A stretch of 64,000 nucleotides of DNA from Planctomycetota bacterium (GTDB lineage: Bacteria > Planctomycetota > UBA1135 > GCA-002686595): assembly GCA_020638875.1 (NCBI GenBank), contig JACKHS010000002.1:248001-312000 (forward strand), written 5' to 3'. A model generated the notes under the pieces. That model ran no database searches and had not been told where the DNA came from. It saw only the letters and a list, made by a program, of their open reading frames with translations. Position numbers and translations under genes: made by a program. Below, piece after piece: positions 54,471 to 62,758 of this stretch; within the stretch, counting starts at the first letter, position 1, and the number at the start of each line of letters is the position of its first letter.

Positions 54471-54527
54471 CGGTCCGAGACGGGCTTCCGAGGCCGCCGC
54501 GGCGGTGCCGATCGACGTCTCGGACCG
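54471..54527 (+). terminator. Compound hairpin after aroB
   Basis: CGGTCCGAGACG (54471-54482) pairs perfectly with CGTCTCGGACCG (54516-54527). Between them a 12-nt palindrome CCGCCGCGGCGG (54494-54505) can form an inner stem. It begins 5 nt after the aroB stop and separates it from the prepilin genes. Confidence 0.6.
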
Positions 54528-54729
54528 GCTGCCAGGGCCCGCCAGGGCCGTCGTGAGGCCCCTGGCCCACTTGAGGGCTAGCCCCGCACCCCGATTGGGG
54601 CGTGCTGGAAAATCGCGTCGCGAAAGGGATTCCGCATTGCGGTCAAGGTCCCGTTCTCGGGAACCCGAAGAGACGCCGGACTCCCCGAGCCCGGTCCCGG
54701 GCACGGGCTACCCCGACCCCTCGCCTCCC

Positions 54730-55344
54730 GTGAACGCCTCCCGGATCGACTCCCTGGCGCGCCCCCTCGGCGCGCTCCCGCGCCCTCGCCGCGCGGCCCG
54801 CGCGCGCGCCGGCCGCCGGGGACTCACGTTGATCGAGCTCGCCATCTCGATGGTCATCCTGACCGTCTGCTGCGGGATGCTCACGAGCACGATCACGGGG
54901 ACCATGCACAACAACCGCCTCAAGAACGAGCAGCAGCTCGCGGTCGAGGCGGCGCGCGGCGTCATCGAGGACATGCACAAGACGGACTTCTACGACGTCT
55001 TCTGGAAGTTCAACGACGACCCCGCGGACGACCTGAACGGCGAGGGCACCGCGCCCGGCGCGCACTTCGCGGTCCCGGGCCTGAGGCCGCGCGCCGACGA
55101 CGAGGACGGCTTCGTCGGCGAGATCCTGATGCCGGTCAAGCAGCGGCCGCTGCGCGAGGACGTCGTCGACGAGGACCTCGGCCTGCCGCGCGACCTGAAC
55201 GGCGACCTGCGCATCGACGACGCCGACCACGCGCAGGACTACATCATCCTCCCCGTCATCGTCCGCCTGCGCTGGCGCGGGGCGGGCGGCGACTGCGAGT
55301 TCAAGCTCTGCACGATGCTCGCGGACATCAGGAAGGTCGAGTGA
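54730..55344 (+). CDS. Prepilin-like type II secretion/pilin protein
   Basis: 204 aa from the GTG at 54730; the frame is open far upstream over aroB, but the pilin signal starts here. A long basic leader (RPRRAARARAGRR) is followed by the prepilin cleavage site and helix G|LTLIELAISMVILTVCCGML, with the conserved Glu at +5. The body includes a calcium-like Asp-rich segment (DLNGDLRIDDADHAQDY). It resembles GspH/I/J-type minor pseudopilins. Its stop overlaps the GTG of the next gene. Confidence 0.85.
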   Translation: MNASRIDSLARPLGALPRPRRAARARAGRRGLTLIELAISMVILTVCCGMLTSTITGTMHNNRLKNEQQLAVEAARGVIEDMHKTDFYDVFWKFNDDPADDLNGEGTAPGAHFAVPGLRPRADDEDGFVGEILMPVKQRPLREDVVDEDLGLPRDLNGDLRIDDADHAQDYIILPVIVRLRWRGAGGDCEFKLCTMLADIRKVE

Positions 55345-55943
55345 GACCCCGACGCGCGCACCCCAGGCGCCGCGGCGCCAGCATGCTGGAGGCGATCATC
55401 GCGCTCGCGGTGACCGCCATCCTGCTCGGCAACATCGCCATGGTGCAGCGCGCCACGGGGGACGCGTACGAGTCGAGCGTGTTCGGCAGCAACCTCCAGG
55501 ACCAGGCCGACACGACGATGGACCGCATCGCGCTCGCGCTGATGTCCACCGACTTCGAGAGCCTCGACGAGGTCATGGCCGCGCCGGGCTTCGTCTCCGC
55601 CATCGACTACGAGGTGGTGGCCGACGTGGAGGACGGCGAGCCGATCGTCGGGACGCCCGAGCGCATCGAGTTCGACCTGGGCAACTCGCGCATCGTGTGG
55701 AAGCGCGACCCCGGCGCAGCGGACGAGATGAGCGTGGTCTGGACCAAGCACGTCTCCGACATGTTGGAGGGGGAGCTGCCGGATCCCGGCGACGACAACG
55801 GCAACGGCATCGTCGACGAGACCGGCTTGGCCTTCAACGCCGACGAGCGGCAGATCACGGTGCGGCTGACGCTGCGCCGCACGGACAGCCGCGGCACCGA
55901 GTACGTGCGGACGACGAGCCGCCGGATCACCTGCAGGAACTGA
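55341..55943 (+). CDS. Second prepilin-like protein
   Basis: 200 aa from the GTG at 55341, overlapping the previous stop. The leader RPRRAHPRRRG is followed by ASMLEAIIALAVTAILLGNI, a prepilin-type helix with Glu at +5 from the probable cleavage site. The rest is beta-rich and acidic (NGNGIVDETGLAFNADE). It is probably a minor pseudopilin that partners its neighbour. No secretion ATPase or secretin gene is in the window. Confidence 0.82.
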   Translation: MRPRRAHPRRRGASMLEAIIALAVTAILLGNIAMVQRATGDAYESSVFGSNLQDQADTTMDRIALALMSTDFESLDEVMAAPGFVSAIDYEVVADVEDGEPIVGTPERIEFDLGNSRIVWKRDPGAADEMSVVWTKHVSDMLEGELPDPGDDNGNGIVDETGLAFNADERQITVRLTLRRTDSRGTEYVRTTSRRITCRN

Positions 55944-55951
55944 GGTACACC

Positions 55952-57547
55952 TTGAACGCGAACTCCCGCTTCCACCGGCGCGCCGCCGCGCGCGCCGACC
56001 GCCGCGGCAACCTGCTGCTGGTGTCGATCATCTTCGTGATGGTCATCGCCAGCATGGGCATGGTGATGCTGCAGATGCACCAGTCCTCCTCGCGCAAGCA
56101 GGTGCAGGCCACGGACAACAAGCGCGCGCTCTACATCGCCGAGGCCGGCCTGGCCGAGGCTTTCGTCAGCCTGGCGCAGGGCAAGAGCGGCAACATCGGC
56201 AGCCCCGAGGTGCCGGCGCTCTACGGCGACGGCGTGTACTGGGTCGAGGCGACCGAGCTCGAGGGCGACGAGGTCGCGCTCGTCAGCACGGGCCTGTGCG
56301 GCACGGGGCGCTTCGCTGTCTCGGCCGTCATGGAGCGCCAGCTCGACCCGCTGGCCTCACTGGGCTTCTTCGCCAGCACCGACGTGGTGGTCGGCCAGGG
56401 CGCGCAGATCGACGGCTACATGTCGCAGAAGGGCCTGCTCGAGGAGCAGCTCGACGCGGTCCTCGGCCTGGTCACGGGCGGCGGCGCGCGACTGTGTGCC
56501 GGCGGCGACATCACCGTCGAAGGCGCACAGGGCAACGGCGTCGGCCTCGCGCTGGTGGACCAGATCCTCGGGACCGGCACGGCCATCTACGGCGACGCGC
56601 ACCCCGGCCCCAGCGGCGTGCTCTCCCAGGACGGCAACGCGACCATCACCGGCAGCACCACGCCGCTGCTCGAGGTGCCGCAGCTCCCCGGGGTCGAGCC
56701 CCCGGAGACCGAGATCGTCACGCCGTGGCGCTTCGGCCCCGGGGGCGGCACGATCCCCGCGGGCAAGTACACCATCGGCTCGGGGACGATCGGCGAGCAC
56801 GGCAAGCTGAAACTCAAGGGCCCCATGGTGATGGTGATCGACCACCTGCGCATGGAGTCGGGGGCCTCGCTGCAGATCGACTCGTCGGGCGGCCAGGTCG
56901 CGCTCTTCGTCCAGGAGTGCCTCGAGCTGATGCCGGGCACGACCTTCGAGAGCACCGATCAGGACCCGACCGGCTTCGTGCTGTTCGCGAACGGCACCGA
57001 GTGGGTCGACCGCGACGGCGACTCCGTGCCCGACCCGCCGCTCACGTTCGCGCCGACCGGCGACTTCTACGGCTACGTCTACGCGCCGGGCAGCGACGTC
57101 ACGATCCCGAGCGACCTGCACTTCATCGGCGGCCTGGCGGCGAACTCGCTGACCGTGGCGCCGGGCGCGCGCCTGACCTTCGACTCGTCGCTGTCGAACA
57201 CCGAGATCACGGTCGCCTCGCTGCCCAAGCTGATCGCCTGGCGCATCGTCGAGCTGCCGGACGCGGAGATCGTCGACCTGCGCAAGGACCCGATCACGAC
57301 GCTCAAGCTCAACGGCGTGTCGCCCATCAAGAGCTCCGAAGCGCCGCTCGATAGCCTCTTCAAGATCCGCTACTACGACGCGAGCGGCACGATCTGCGGC
57401 TACTCGGGAGTGTACGGCGACTTCGACTGGACGGCCGTCGAGACCGTGATCGGCATGGCTTGGGACGATGGGGAAGTCTACGTCTCACCCGCGCCACTGG
57501 TGGGCTCGCGCGTGAAGATCGCCACTACGGATCGCAGCACCAAGTAG
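55952..57547 (+). CDS. PilX-like/DUF7305-type surface assembly protein
   Basis: 531 aa from a TTG at 55952, with GAGGT five bases before it; there is no ATG or GTG close by in this frame, so the TTG start rests on that ribosome site. The N-terminus NLLLVSIIFVMVIASMGMVM is a pilin-like helix followed by RALYIAEAGLAEAFVSLAQG, as in PilX. The long C-terminal part is beta-rich (KLKGPMVMVIDHLRMESGAS, QVALFVQECLELMPGTTFES), typical of DUF7305 proteins. It is likely a tip or assembly factor for the fibre formed by the two upstream proteins. Confidence 0.8.
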   Translation: MNANSRFHRRAAARADRRGNLLLVSIIFVMVIASMGMVMLQMHQSSSRKQVQATDNKRALYIAEAGLAEAFVSLAQGKSGNIGSPEVPALYGDGVYWVEATELEGDEVALVSTGLCGTGRFAVSAVMERQLDPLASLGFFASTDVVVGQGAQIDGYMSQKGLLEEQLDAVLGLVTGGGARLCAGGDITVEGAQGNGVGLALVDQILGTGTAIYGDAHPGPSGVLSQDGNATITGSTTPLLEVPQLPGVEPPETEIVTPWRFGPGGGTIPAGKYTIGSGTIGEHGKLKLKGPMVMVIDHLRMESGASLQIDSSGGQVALFVQECLELMPGTTFESTDQDPTGFVLFANGTEWVDRDGDSVPDPPLTFAPTGDFYGYVYAPGSDVTIPSDLHFIGGLAANSLTVAPGARLTFDSSLSNTEITVASLPKLIAWRIVELPDAEIVDLRKDPITTLKLNGVSPIKSSEAPLDSLFKIRYYDASGTICGYSGVYGDFDWTAVETVIGMAWDDGEVYVSPAPLVGSRVKIATTDRSTK

Positions 57548-57554
57548 CGCCGCC

Positions 57555-58844
57555 ATGTCCCCGGCCCAGCCCCGTCCCGCCTCGCTGCTGCTGCGCGTCT
57601 GCGCCGCGGCCGCGGTGGCGGCGTGGCCGCTGGCCCAGGGCGCGCCGCAGCGCCCCGCCGGGGACGCGTCACCGCCCGCGTTCGCCTCCCTCGGCCAGCA
57701 CATCGAGGACGCCGGCGGCCTGGACCCCGAAGGCCTGCTCGACACGCTGGTCGCCTCGGGGCCGCGCGCGGTCGCCGACTTGCGCGAGCTGCTCTCGGGC
57801 GAGGACCCCGACGGCGGCGTCGACTTCTCGCCCGCGCAACGCGAGCTCCTGCGCCGCTCGCTCGAGCGCATCCCCGCCTGGGTGACGGACCACGTCGACC
57901 GCTCGACGCAGGCCGGCCCGCGCGACCTCGCGCGGCTCAAGGTCGCCCTCGACGTGCTCGTGAAGGACGAGACCGAGGACGCCTGCGCGCGCACCCTGGC
58001 GCTCGCCTCGCCGCGCGATCGCGAGCAGCCGGCGCACGCCGTCGCGCTGCGCGAGGTGCAGGAAGCGCTGCGCGAGCGGCTGCAGCGCGTGCCGCGCGAC
58101 GCGCGCCGGCTCGAGGAGCTCGTCGACGACGCCGCGCCGCAGCTCGTGCTGCTGATGGTGCGCGCCGCCGGGCAGGCGCCCTCGTCGGACGCCGCCGAGT
58201 TCCTCACGAACCGCCTGGAGGAGAGCGAGGGCCTCGACCTCGTGCTGCTGGCCGAGCTCGGCCGCGTGCTCTCGGTCCTGCAGGAGCCCGCCGACCCGAT
58301 CGTCGAGCAACGCGTCGCGTGGCTGCTCGAGTCCGCCGATCCGGCGATGCGCCGCGAGGCCAGCTTGGCGGCGGGTCGGCTCGAGCTGCGCGAGTCGACC
58401 GGGCGGCTGATCGACCTGCTCGAGGACGAGGACGCGAGCGTGCGCGCCAACGCGGCGTGGTCGCTGCAACGCATCACCGCGCGCCGTGACAAGGGCGACG
58501 CCGACCGCTGGCGTCGCTGGTACGCGGCCGAGGTCGGCTGGTGGAGCGACGGCGCGCAGCAGGCCTTCACGACCCTGCGCGGCAGCGACCTCAGGCAGGT
58601 CGGCGCGGCGCTGCGCGAGCTGGCCGGCCACCGCCTCTACCGCCACCAGATCGCCGAGGTCGTCGTCGGCCTGCTCGTGCGCGAGGAACCCTGGCTGGTG
58701 CAGCTCGCCTGCGCCACGCTCGGCTCGCTGCGCTCCGGCCTCGCCGTCGCGCCGCTGCGCGCGCTGCTCGACCACGAGGACGAGGGCGTGCGCAAGGCCG
58801 CCGCCGAGGCGCTCGGCAACCTCGAGACCCGCCCCCGTCGGTGA
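57555..58844 (+). CDS. Secreted HEAT-repeat protein
   Basis: 429 aa. Signal peptide (LLLRVCAAAAVAAWPLAQGA) then an alpha-helical protein. HEAT-type repeats are clearest in the second half (PAMRREASLAAGRLELREST, DASVRANAAWSLQRITARRD, EPWLVQLACATLGSLRSGLA, DEGVRKAAAEALGNLETRPR). HEAT repeats form protein-binding solenoids. It follows the PilX-like gene by 7 bp and may be co-transcribed with the pilin set. Confidence 0.8.
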   Translation: MSPAQPRPASLLLRVCAAAAVAAWPLAQGAPQRPAGDASPPAFASLGQHIEDAGGLDPEGLLDTLVASGPRAVADLRELLSGEDPDGGVDFSPAQRELLRRSLERIPAWVTDHVDRSTQAGPRDLARLKVALDVLVKDETEDACARTLALASPRDREQPAHAVALREVQEALRERLQRVPRDARRLEELVDDAAPQLVLLMVRAAGQAPSSDAAEFLTNRLEESEGLDLVLLAELGRVLSVLQEPADPIVEQRVAWLLESADPAMRREASLAAGRLELRESTGRLIDLLEDEDASVRANAAWSLQRITARRDKGDADRWRRWYAAEVGWWSDGAQQAFTTLRGSDLRQVGAALRELAGHRLYRHQIAEVVVGLLVREEPWLVQLACATLGSLRSGLAVAPLRALLDHEDEGVRKAAAEALGNLETRPRR

Positions 58845-58948
58845 ATTCGAGCGTTTCCGAGACACGCGGCTAAGGAGCGGCGCCGCGGGTGGTCGATTCC
58901 CCCCCGTCCGGTCCCGCGCCCCCCGCGAGGCCCCAGGAGACCCACGCC

Positions 58949-59446
58949 ATGGCCCAATTCAAACGCCGCAAGAAGCTCATCAAGCCCGGGCTCCAGTTGC
59001 AGCTCTCCCTGACCTTCGTCGGGCTGAGCATCCTCGGGCTGATGATGCAGTCGATCCTGTTCATGCGCGAGCTGAGCGAGATCGCGTCCGCCCTGCCCAA
59101 CGACGGCCTGCGCCTCGGCGGGATGATGAGCGACAGCCTGAGCCGGGTGTTCCTGATCACGTCGTTCGTGTTCGTGCCGCTCGTGCTCATCATCGGCGTG
59201 CTGACCACCTTCCGGCTGGCCGGCCCGGTGTTCCGCATGGAGCGCCACCTGCGCGAGCTGCGCGAAGGCAAGTACACGGGCCCTTGCCGCATCCGCAAGG
59301 GCGACAAGTTCGGCGAGCTCTGCGACGAGATCAACGCGACCGTCGAGCACCTCGTCGCGCGCCTGCCCGAGGAGGAGCGCGGCAAGCTGGGCGCCGCAGC
59401 CGACGGCACGGCGAGCGCAGACCACCAGCCGCGCAGCGCGGCCTGA
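58949..59446 (+). CDS. Small membrane protein with HAMP-like domain
   Basis: 165 aa from the ATG at 58949, which has AGGAGA nearby; an earlier GTG at 58889 adds only a Pro/Ala-rich start. Two helices (LQLSLTFVGLSILGLMMQSI and VFLITSFVFVPLVLIIGVLT) enclose a short loop, followed by a HAMP-like stretch (RLAGPVFRMERHLRELREGK and GDKFGELCDEINATVEHLVA). No output domain follows. It lies 21 bp before the histidine kinase gene, so it probably serves as an accessory sensor or assembly partner. Confidence 0.78.
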   Translation: MAQFKRRKKLIKPGLQLQLSLTFVGLSILGLMMQSILFMRELSEIASALPNDGLRLGGMMSDSLSRVFLITSFVFVPLVLIIGVLTTFRLAGPVFRMERHLRELREGKYTGPCRIRKGDKFGELCDEINATVEHLVARLPEEERGKLGAAADGTASADHQPRSAA

Positions 59447-59467
59447 CCCCCCACCTCGTCCCCTCCC

Positions 59468-61405
59468 ATGTCCCTGCGCACCAAGGTCGTCCTGGTCCTG
59501 TCCCTCGTGATCGGGCTGTTCGTGACGGGGGACTACTGGGTCCAGAAGGTCTTCGTGCTCGGGCGCTTCGTCGAGCTCGAGGAGGCCCGCGCGCAGACGA
59601 CGACCGTGCGCGTCAAGAAGGCGCTCGACTGGCAGCTCGAGCTGTTGGCCGCGCGCAGCGAGGACTGGGCGAAGAACGAGGAGACGGCGAGCTTCCTGTC
59701 CGGCGCGCTCGAGACGTTCGAGGACGAGCGCATGGGCACCAACCTGCTCGACGCGCAGGACTTCGACCTGATGGCGCTGTGCGGCCCGAAGGGCGACGTG
59801 CGCTGGCGCATCGCGCGCGATCCGTACACGCACGGCGAGGCGAACGGGATGGAGCTCGAGCCCGTGCCCGCGCCGGGCCTGGGCAACCTCTCGCAGGAGC
59901 TGCTCACGGGCTGGCGCGCCGAGGACCGCGCGCGCGGCCTGCTGCGCCCCATCCGCGGCTACGTCGCCACGCAGATCGGGCCGCTGATGGTCGCCTCGCA
60001 GCCGGTCTACGGCGGCGCGGACGGCCGCCGCGTGCTCGGCAAGGTCGTGCTCGGCCGCTTCCTGGCCGGCCGCTTCGCCGACGAGATCAAGGAGCGCACC
60101 GAGACGAGCGCGTTCCGCGCCTGGTTCCACGACCCGGCGACCGACGACGCCGAGGTGGCGACCTTCGTCGAGGAGAACGACGGCGAGCCGCTGCTGCGCC
60201 CCGAGGACGACCAGTCGCTGCAAGTGCTGCACGTCGTCTCCGCGGAGGCCTCCGAGGCCCCGCTCATCTTCAGCGCCACGGTCGACCGGGACATCTCGAG
60301 CTTCGGCCGCGACGCGACGCGCTACGCGTTCCTCTCGATGATCGGCTCGGCCGGCCTGCTGCTGCTCGCGCTGCTCACGGTGCTGCAGAAGACCGTCCTG
60401 CGCCCGATCAGCTCGCTGACGCACAACGCCGTGCGCATCGGCCAGGACGACATGAGCGACGTGAAGTTCGAGCTCGACCGCGCCGACGAGATCGGCGTCC
60501 TGTCGCGCGAGTTCGACCACATGATGGAGCAGCTCGCGCGATCGCGCGCGGCGCTCGTCGACACGGCGCGCCAGGCCGGCCAATCCGAGATCGCCAGCGG
60601 CATCCTGCACAACGTCGGCAACGTGCTGAACAGCGTCAACGTCTCCTCCGGCATCGTCGCCAAGGAGACCGAGGCGATGGCCGTGCGCGACCTCGAGGCG
60701 CTCAACGGCATCATCGCCGAGCACGCCGCGGACCTCGGGCGCTTCCTCACCGAGGACCCGCGCGGCGCGCACCTCGCCCCCTTCCTCGACGCGCTCACGA
60801 AGCAGTTCGCGCAGTCGCAAGCCGCGATCGCCGAGGAGGTCGCCTCGATGTCGCAGGGCATCGAGCGCATCCGCAGCATGGTCACCTCGCAGCAGGACTA
60901 CGTGCGGCGCACGCTCGTCGTCGAGCAGGTCGACCTCTCCGAGCTCGTCGATCAGGCGCTCGAGCTGTCCAAGAAGGTGCAGGCCTTCGAGGGCAACCTC
61001 GACGTCGACCTCCAGCTCGAACCGCTGCCCAAGGTCGCCGTGGACCGCCACCGCGTGCTCGAGATCCTGGTGAACCTGATCCAGAACTCGCGCCAGGCGA
61101 TGGCCCACTCGGACCCCGCCTCGCGCCGCCTGACCGTGCGCCTCGAGCGCCTCGACGAGGACCACGTCGCCCTCGAGGTCACCGACACGGGCTGCGGCAT
61201 CCGCGCCGACCACCTGACGCGCGTGTTCGACCACGGCTTCACGACCAAGTCCACCGGCAACGGCTTCGGTCTGCACACCTCCGCCAACTCCGCCAAGGAG
61301 ATGGGCGGCTCGCTATCCGCTCGCAGCGACGGACCTGGCTCAGGAGCCACGTTCCGACTCGAGCTCCCGCTGCAGTCGCGCAAGACGACTGTCCCCACCG
61401 CATGA
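59468..61405 (+). CDS. CHASE4-HAMP sensor histidine kinase
   Basis: 645 aa. Helix 1 (VVLVLSLVIGLFVTGDYWVQ), a periplasmic CHASE4-like sensor domain (about 45-265; RVKKALDWQLELLAARSEDW then DFDLMALCGPKGDVRWRIAR), helix 2 (FLSMIGSAGLLLLALLTVL, near 280-300) and HAMP (RPISSLTHNAVRIGQDD). The H-box His381 is in SEIASGILHNVGNVLN, a variant typical of kinases that lack the usual HExxxP. The ATPase has an N-box (ILVNLIQNSRQAM near 532) and G-box (DTGCGIRADHL near 572; GNGFGLHTSA). Its stop overlaps the next start (ATGA). Confidence 0.92.
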   Translation: MSLRTKVVLVLSLVIGLFVTGDYWVQKVFVLGRFVELEEARAQTTTVRVKKALDWQLELLAARSEDWAKNEETASFLSGALETFEDERMGTNLLDAQDFDLMALCGPKGDVRWRIARDPYTHGEANGMELEPVPAPGLGNLSQELLTGWRAEDRARGLLRPIRGYVATQIGPLMVASQPVYGGADGRRVLGKVVLGRFLAGRFADEIKERTETSAFRAWFHDPATDDAEVATFVEENDGEPLLRPEDDQSLQVLHVVSAEASEAPLIFSATVDRDISSFGRDATRYAFLSMIGSAGLLLLALLTVLQKTVLRPISSLTHNAVRIGQDDMSDVKFELDRADEIGVLSREFDHMMEQLARSRAALVDTARQAGQSEIASGILHNVGNVLNSVNVSSGIVAKETEAMAVRDLEALNGIIAEHAADLGRFLTEDPRGAHLAPFLDALTKQFAQSQAAIAEEVASMSQGIERIRSMVTSQQDYVRRTLVVEQVDLSELVDQALELSKKVQAFEGNLDVDLQLEPLPKVAVDRHRVLEILVNLIQNSRQAMAHSDPASRRLTVRLERLDEDHVALEVTDTGCGIRADHLTRVFDHGFTTKSTGNGFGLHTSANSAKEMGGSLSARSDGPGSGATFRLELPLQSRKTTVPTA

Positions 61406-62748
61406 GCTCCGCAATCAACCGCCGCGTCCTGGTGATCGATGACAACGAGTCGATCCACGAGGACTTTCGGAAGATCCTCCAGCCCAAGGCCGCGCCTTCG
61501 ACGGCCCTGGCCGACGCGCGCGCGGCGTTCCTCGGCGGCGGCGGCGCGCCCGCGCCGGCGGCCGCTGCGCAGGAGTCGAGCGCGCCGTTCGAGCTGACCT
61601 CCGCGCTGCAGGGCGAGGAGGGCTACCAGCGGCTCTGCGCCGCGTGCGACGTCGGCGAGCCGTTCGCCATGGCGTTCGTCGACATGCGCATGCCGCCCGG
61701 TTGGGACGGCGTGCAGACGATCGCCAAGCTGTGGGAGCGCGATCCCGAGCTGCAGGTCGTCGTGTGCACCGCGTACAGCGACTACACCTGGGACGAGACC
61801 ATCTCGCAGCTCGGTCAGTCGGACCGGCTGCTGATCCTCAAGAAGCCCTTCGACGCGATCGAGATCCAGCAGCTCGCCGCCGCGTTGACCGAGAAGTGGA
61901 ACACCAAGGCCCACGAGCGCGCGCTGCTCGAGGACGTGCGCCGCGCCGAGGCCGAAGCGCGCGCCTACGCCGCCTCGCTCGAGACGGTCAACCAGACGCT
62001 CGTGACCGCCAAGGCCGCGGCCGACATGGCCGCCGACCTCAAGACCGAGTTCCTCGTGCGCCTGACCGACGAGGTGCACCAGCGCCTCGCGGAGGTGCTC
62101 GGCAGCGTCGAGCTGCTCGCCACGCCGGACGCGGACGACGCGTCGCGCTCGCAGCTGGAGCAAGTGCTCGACGTCGGCCGCCACCTGCTGCGCACGATCA
62201 ACGAGATCCTCGACGTCACCACGCTCGAGCGCGGCGAGAGCGAGCTCGACGTCGACGCCTGCAAGCCGCTACCGCTGCTCGAGGACGTGCTGGACGCCGT
62301 GCGCCCCGCCGCCGAGGCCAAGGGCTTGCAGCTCGACTGCGAGGTCGTCGGCGAGCTGCCGGAGCGCATCCACACCGACGAGCGCCACCTGCGCCGCCTG
62401 CTCGAGACGCTGATCGAGAACGCGGTGCACTACACCGACGCAGGCAGCGTGACCGTGCGTGCCTCGCTCGCGAGCACGTCGAACTGGAAGCGGCCGCACC
62501 TGCGCTTCGAGGTCAGCGACACCGGTCAGGGCATCCCGCGCGAGCGCCTCGGTTCGATCTTCGAGCCGACCGCGCGCGCCGGCGACGCGACGGGCTACGG
62601 CTTCGGCCTGGCGCTCGCGAAGCGCCTCGCTGCCGTGCTCGGCGGCGACCTCGTCGCGCGCAGCGAGCCCGGTCGGGGCAGCAGCTTCGAGCTCACGGTC
62701 GAGGCCCTCAGCCCCGAGCCCTCCGAGCCCACGGAGCTCGCGGCCTGA
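61402..62748 (+). CDS. Receiver-histidine kinase hybrid with altered H-box
   Basis: 448 aa from the ATG at 61402, overlapping the upstream kinase stop. The receiver domain has the acidic pair in VLVIDDNESIHEDF, phosphoacceptor Asp94 in AFVDMRMPPGWDG, CTAYSDYTW and Lys in LKKPFDAI, with an Ala/Gly-rich insertion after the first strand. A coiled coil leads to a dimerisation helix DLKTEFLVRLTDEVHQRLAE where the usual phosphorylated His is Asp223; the nearest His is 226. The ATPase domain looks intact (LIENAVHYTDAGSV, DTGQGIPRERL, GYGFGLALAKRLA). It may be phosphorylated by the upstream kinase. Confidence 0.9.
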   Translation: MSSAINRRVLVIDDNESIHEDFRKILQPKAAPSTALADARAAFLGGGGAPAPAAAAQESSAPFELTSALQGEEGYQRLCAACDVGEPFAMAFVDMRMPPGWDGVQTIAKLWERDPELQVVVCTAYSDYTWDETISQLGQSDRLLILKKPFDAIEIQQLAAALTEKWNTKAHERALLEDVRRAEAEARAYAASLETVNQTLVTAKAAADMAADLKTEFLVRLTDEVHQRLAEVLGSVELLATPDADDASRSQLEQVLDVGRHLLRTINEILDVTTLERGESELDVDACKPLPLLEDVLDAVRPAAEAKGLQLDCEVVGELPERIHTDERHLRRLLETLIENAVHYTDAGSVTVRASLASTSNWKRPHLRFEVSDTGQGIPRERLGSIFEPTARAGDATGYGFGLALAKRLAAVLGGDLVARSEPGRGSSFELTVEALSPEPSEPTELAA

Positions 62749-62758
62749 GCGCCTCGCC

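Noticed and set aside
54540..54660. A sigma-54 type promoter before the prepilin genes
   Set aside because: TGG-rich stretches are present but no GG/GC pair at the required -24/-12 spacing was found.
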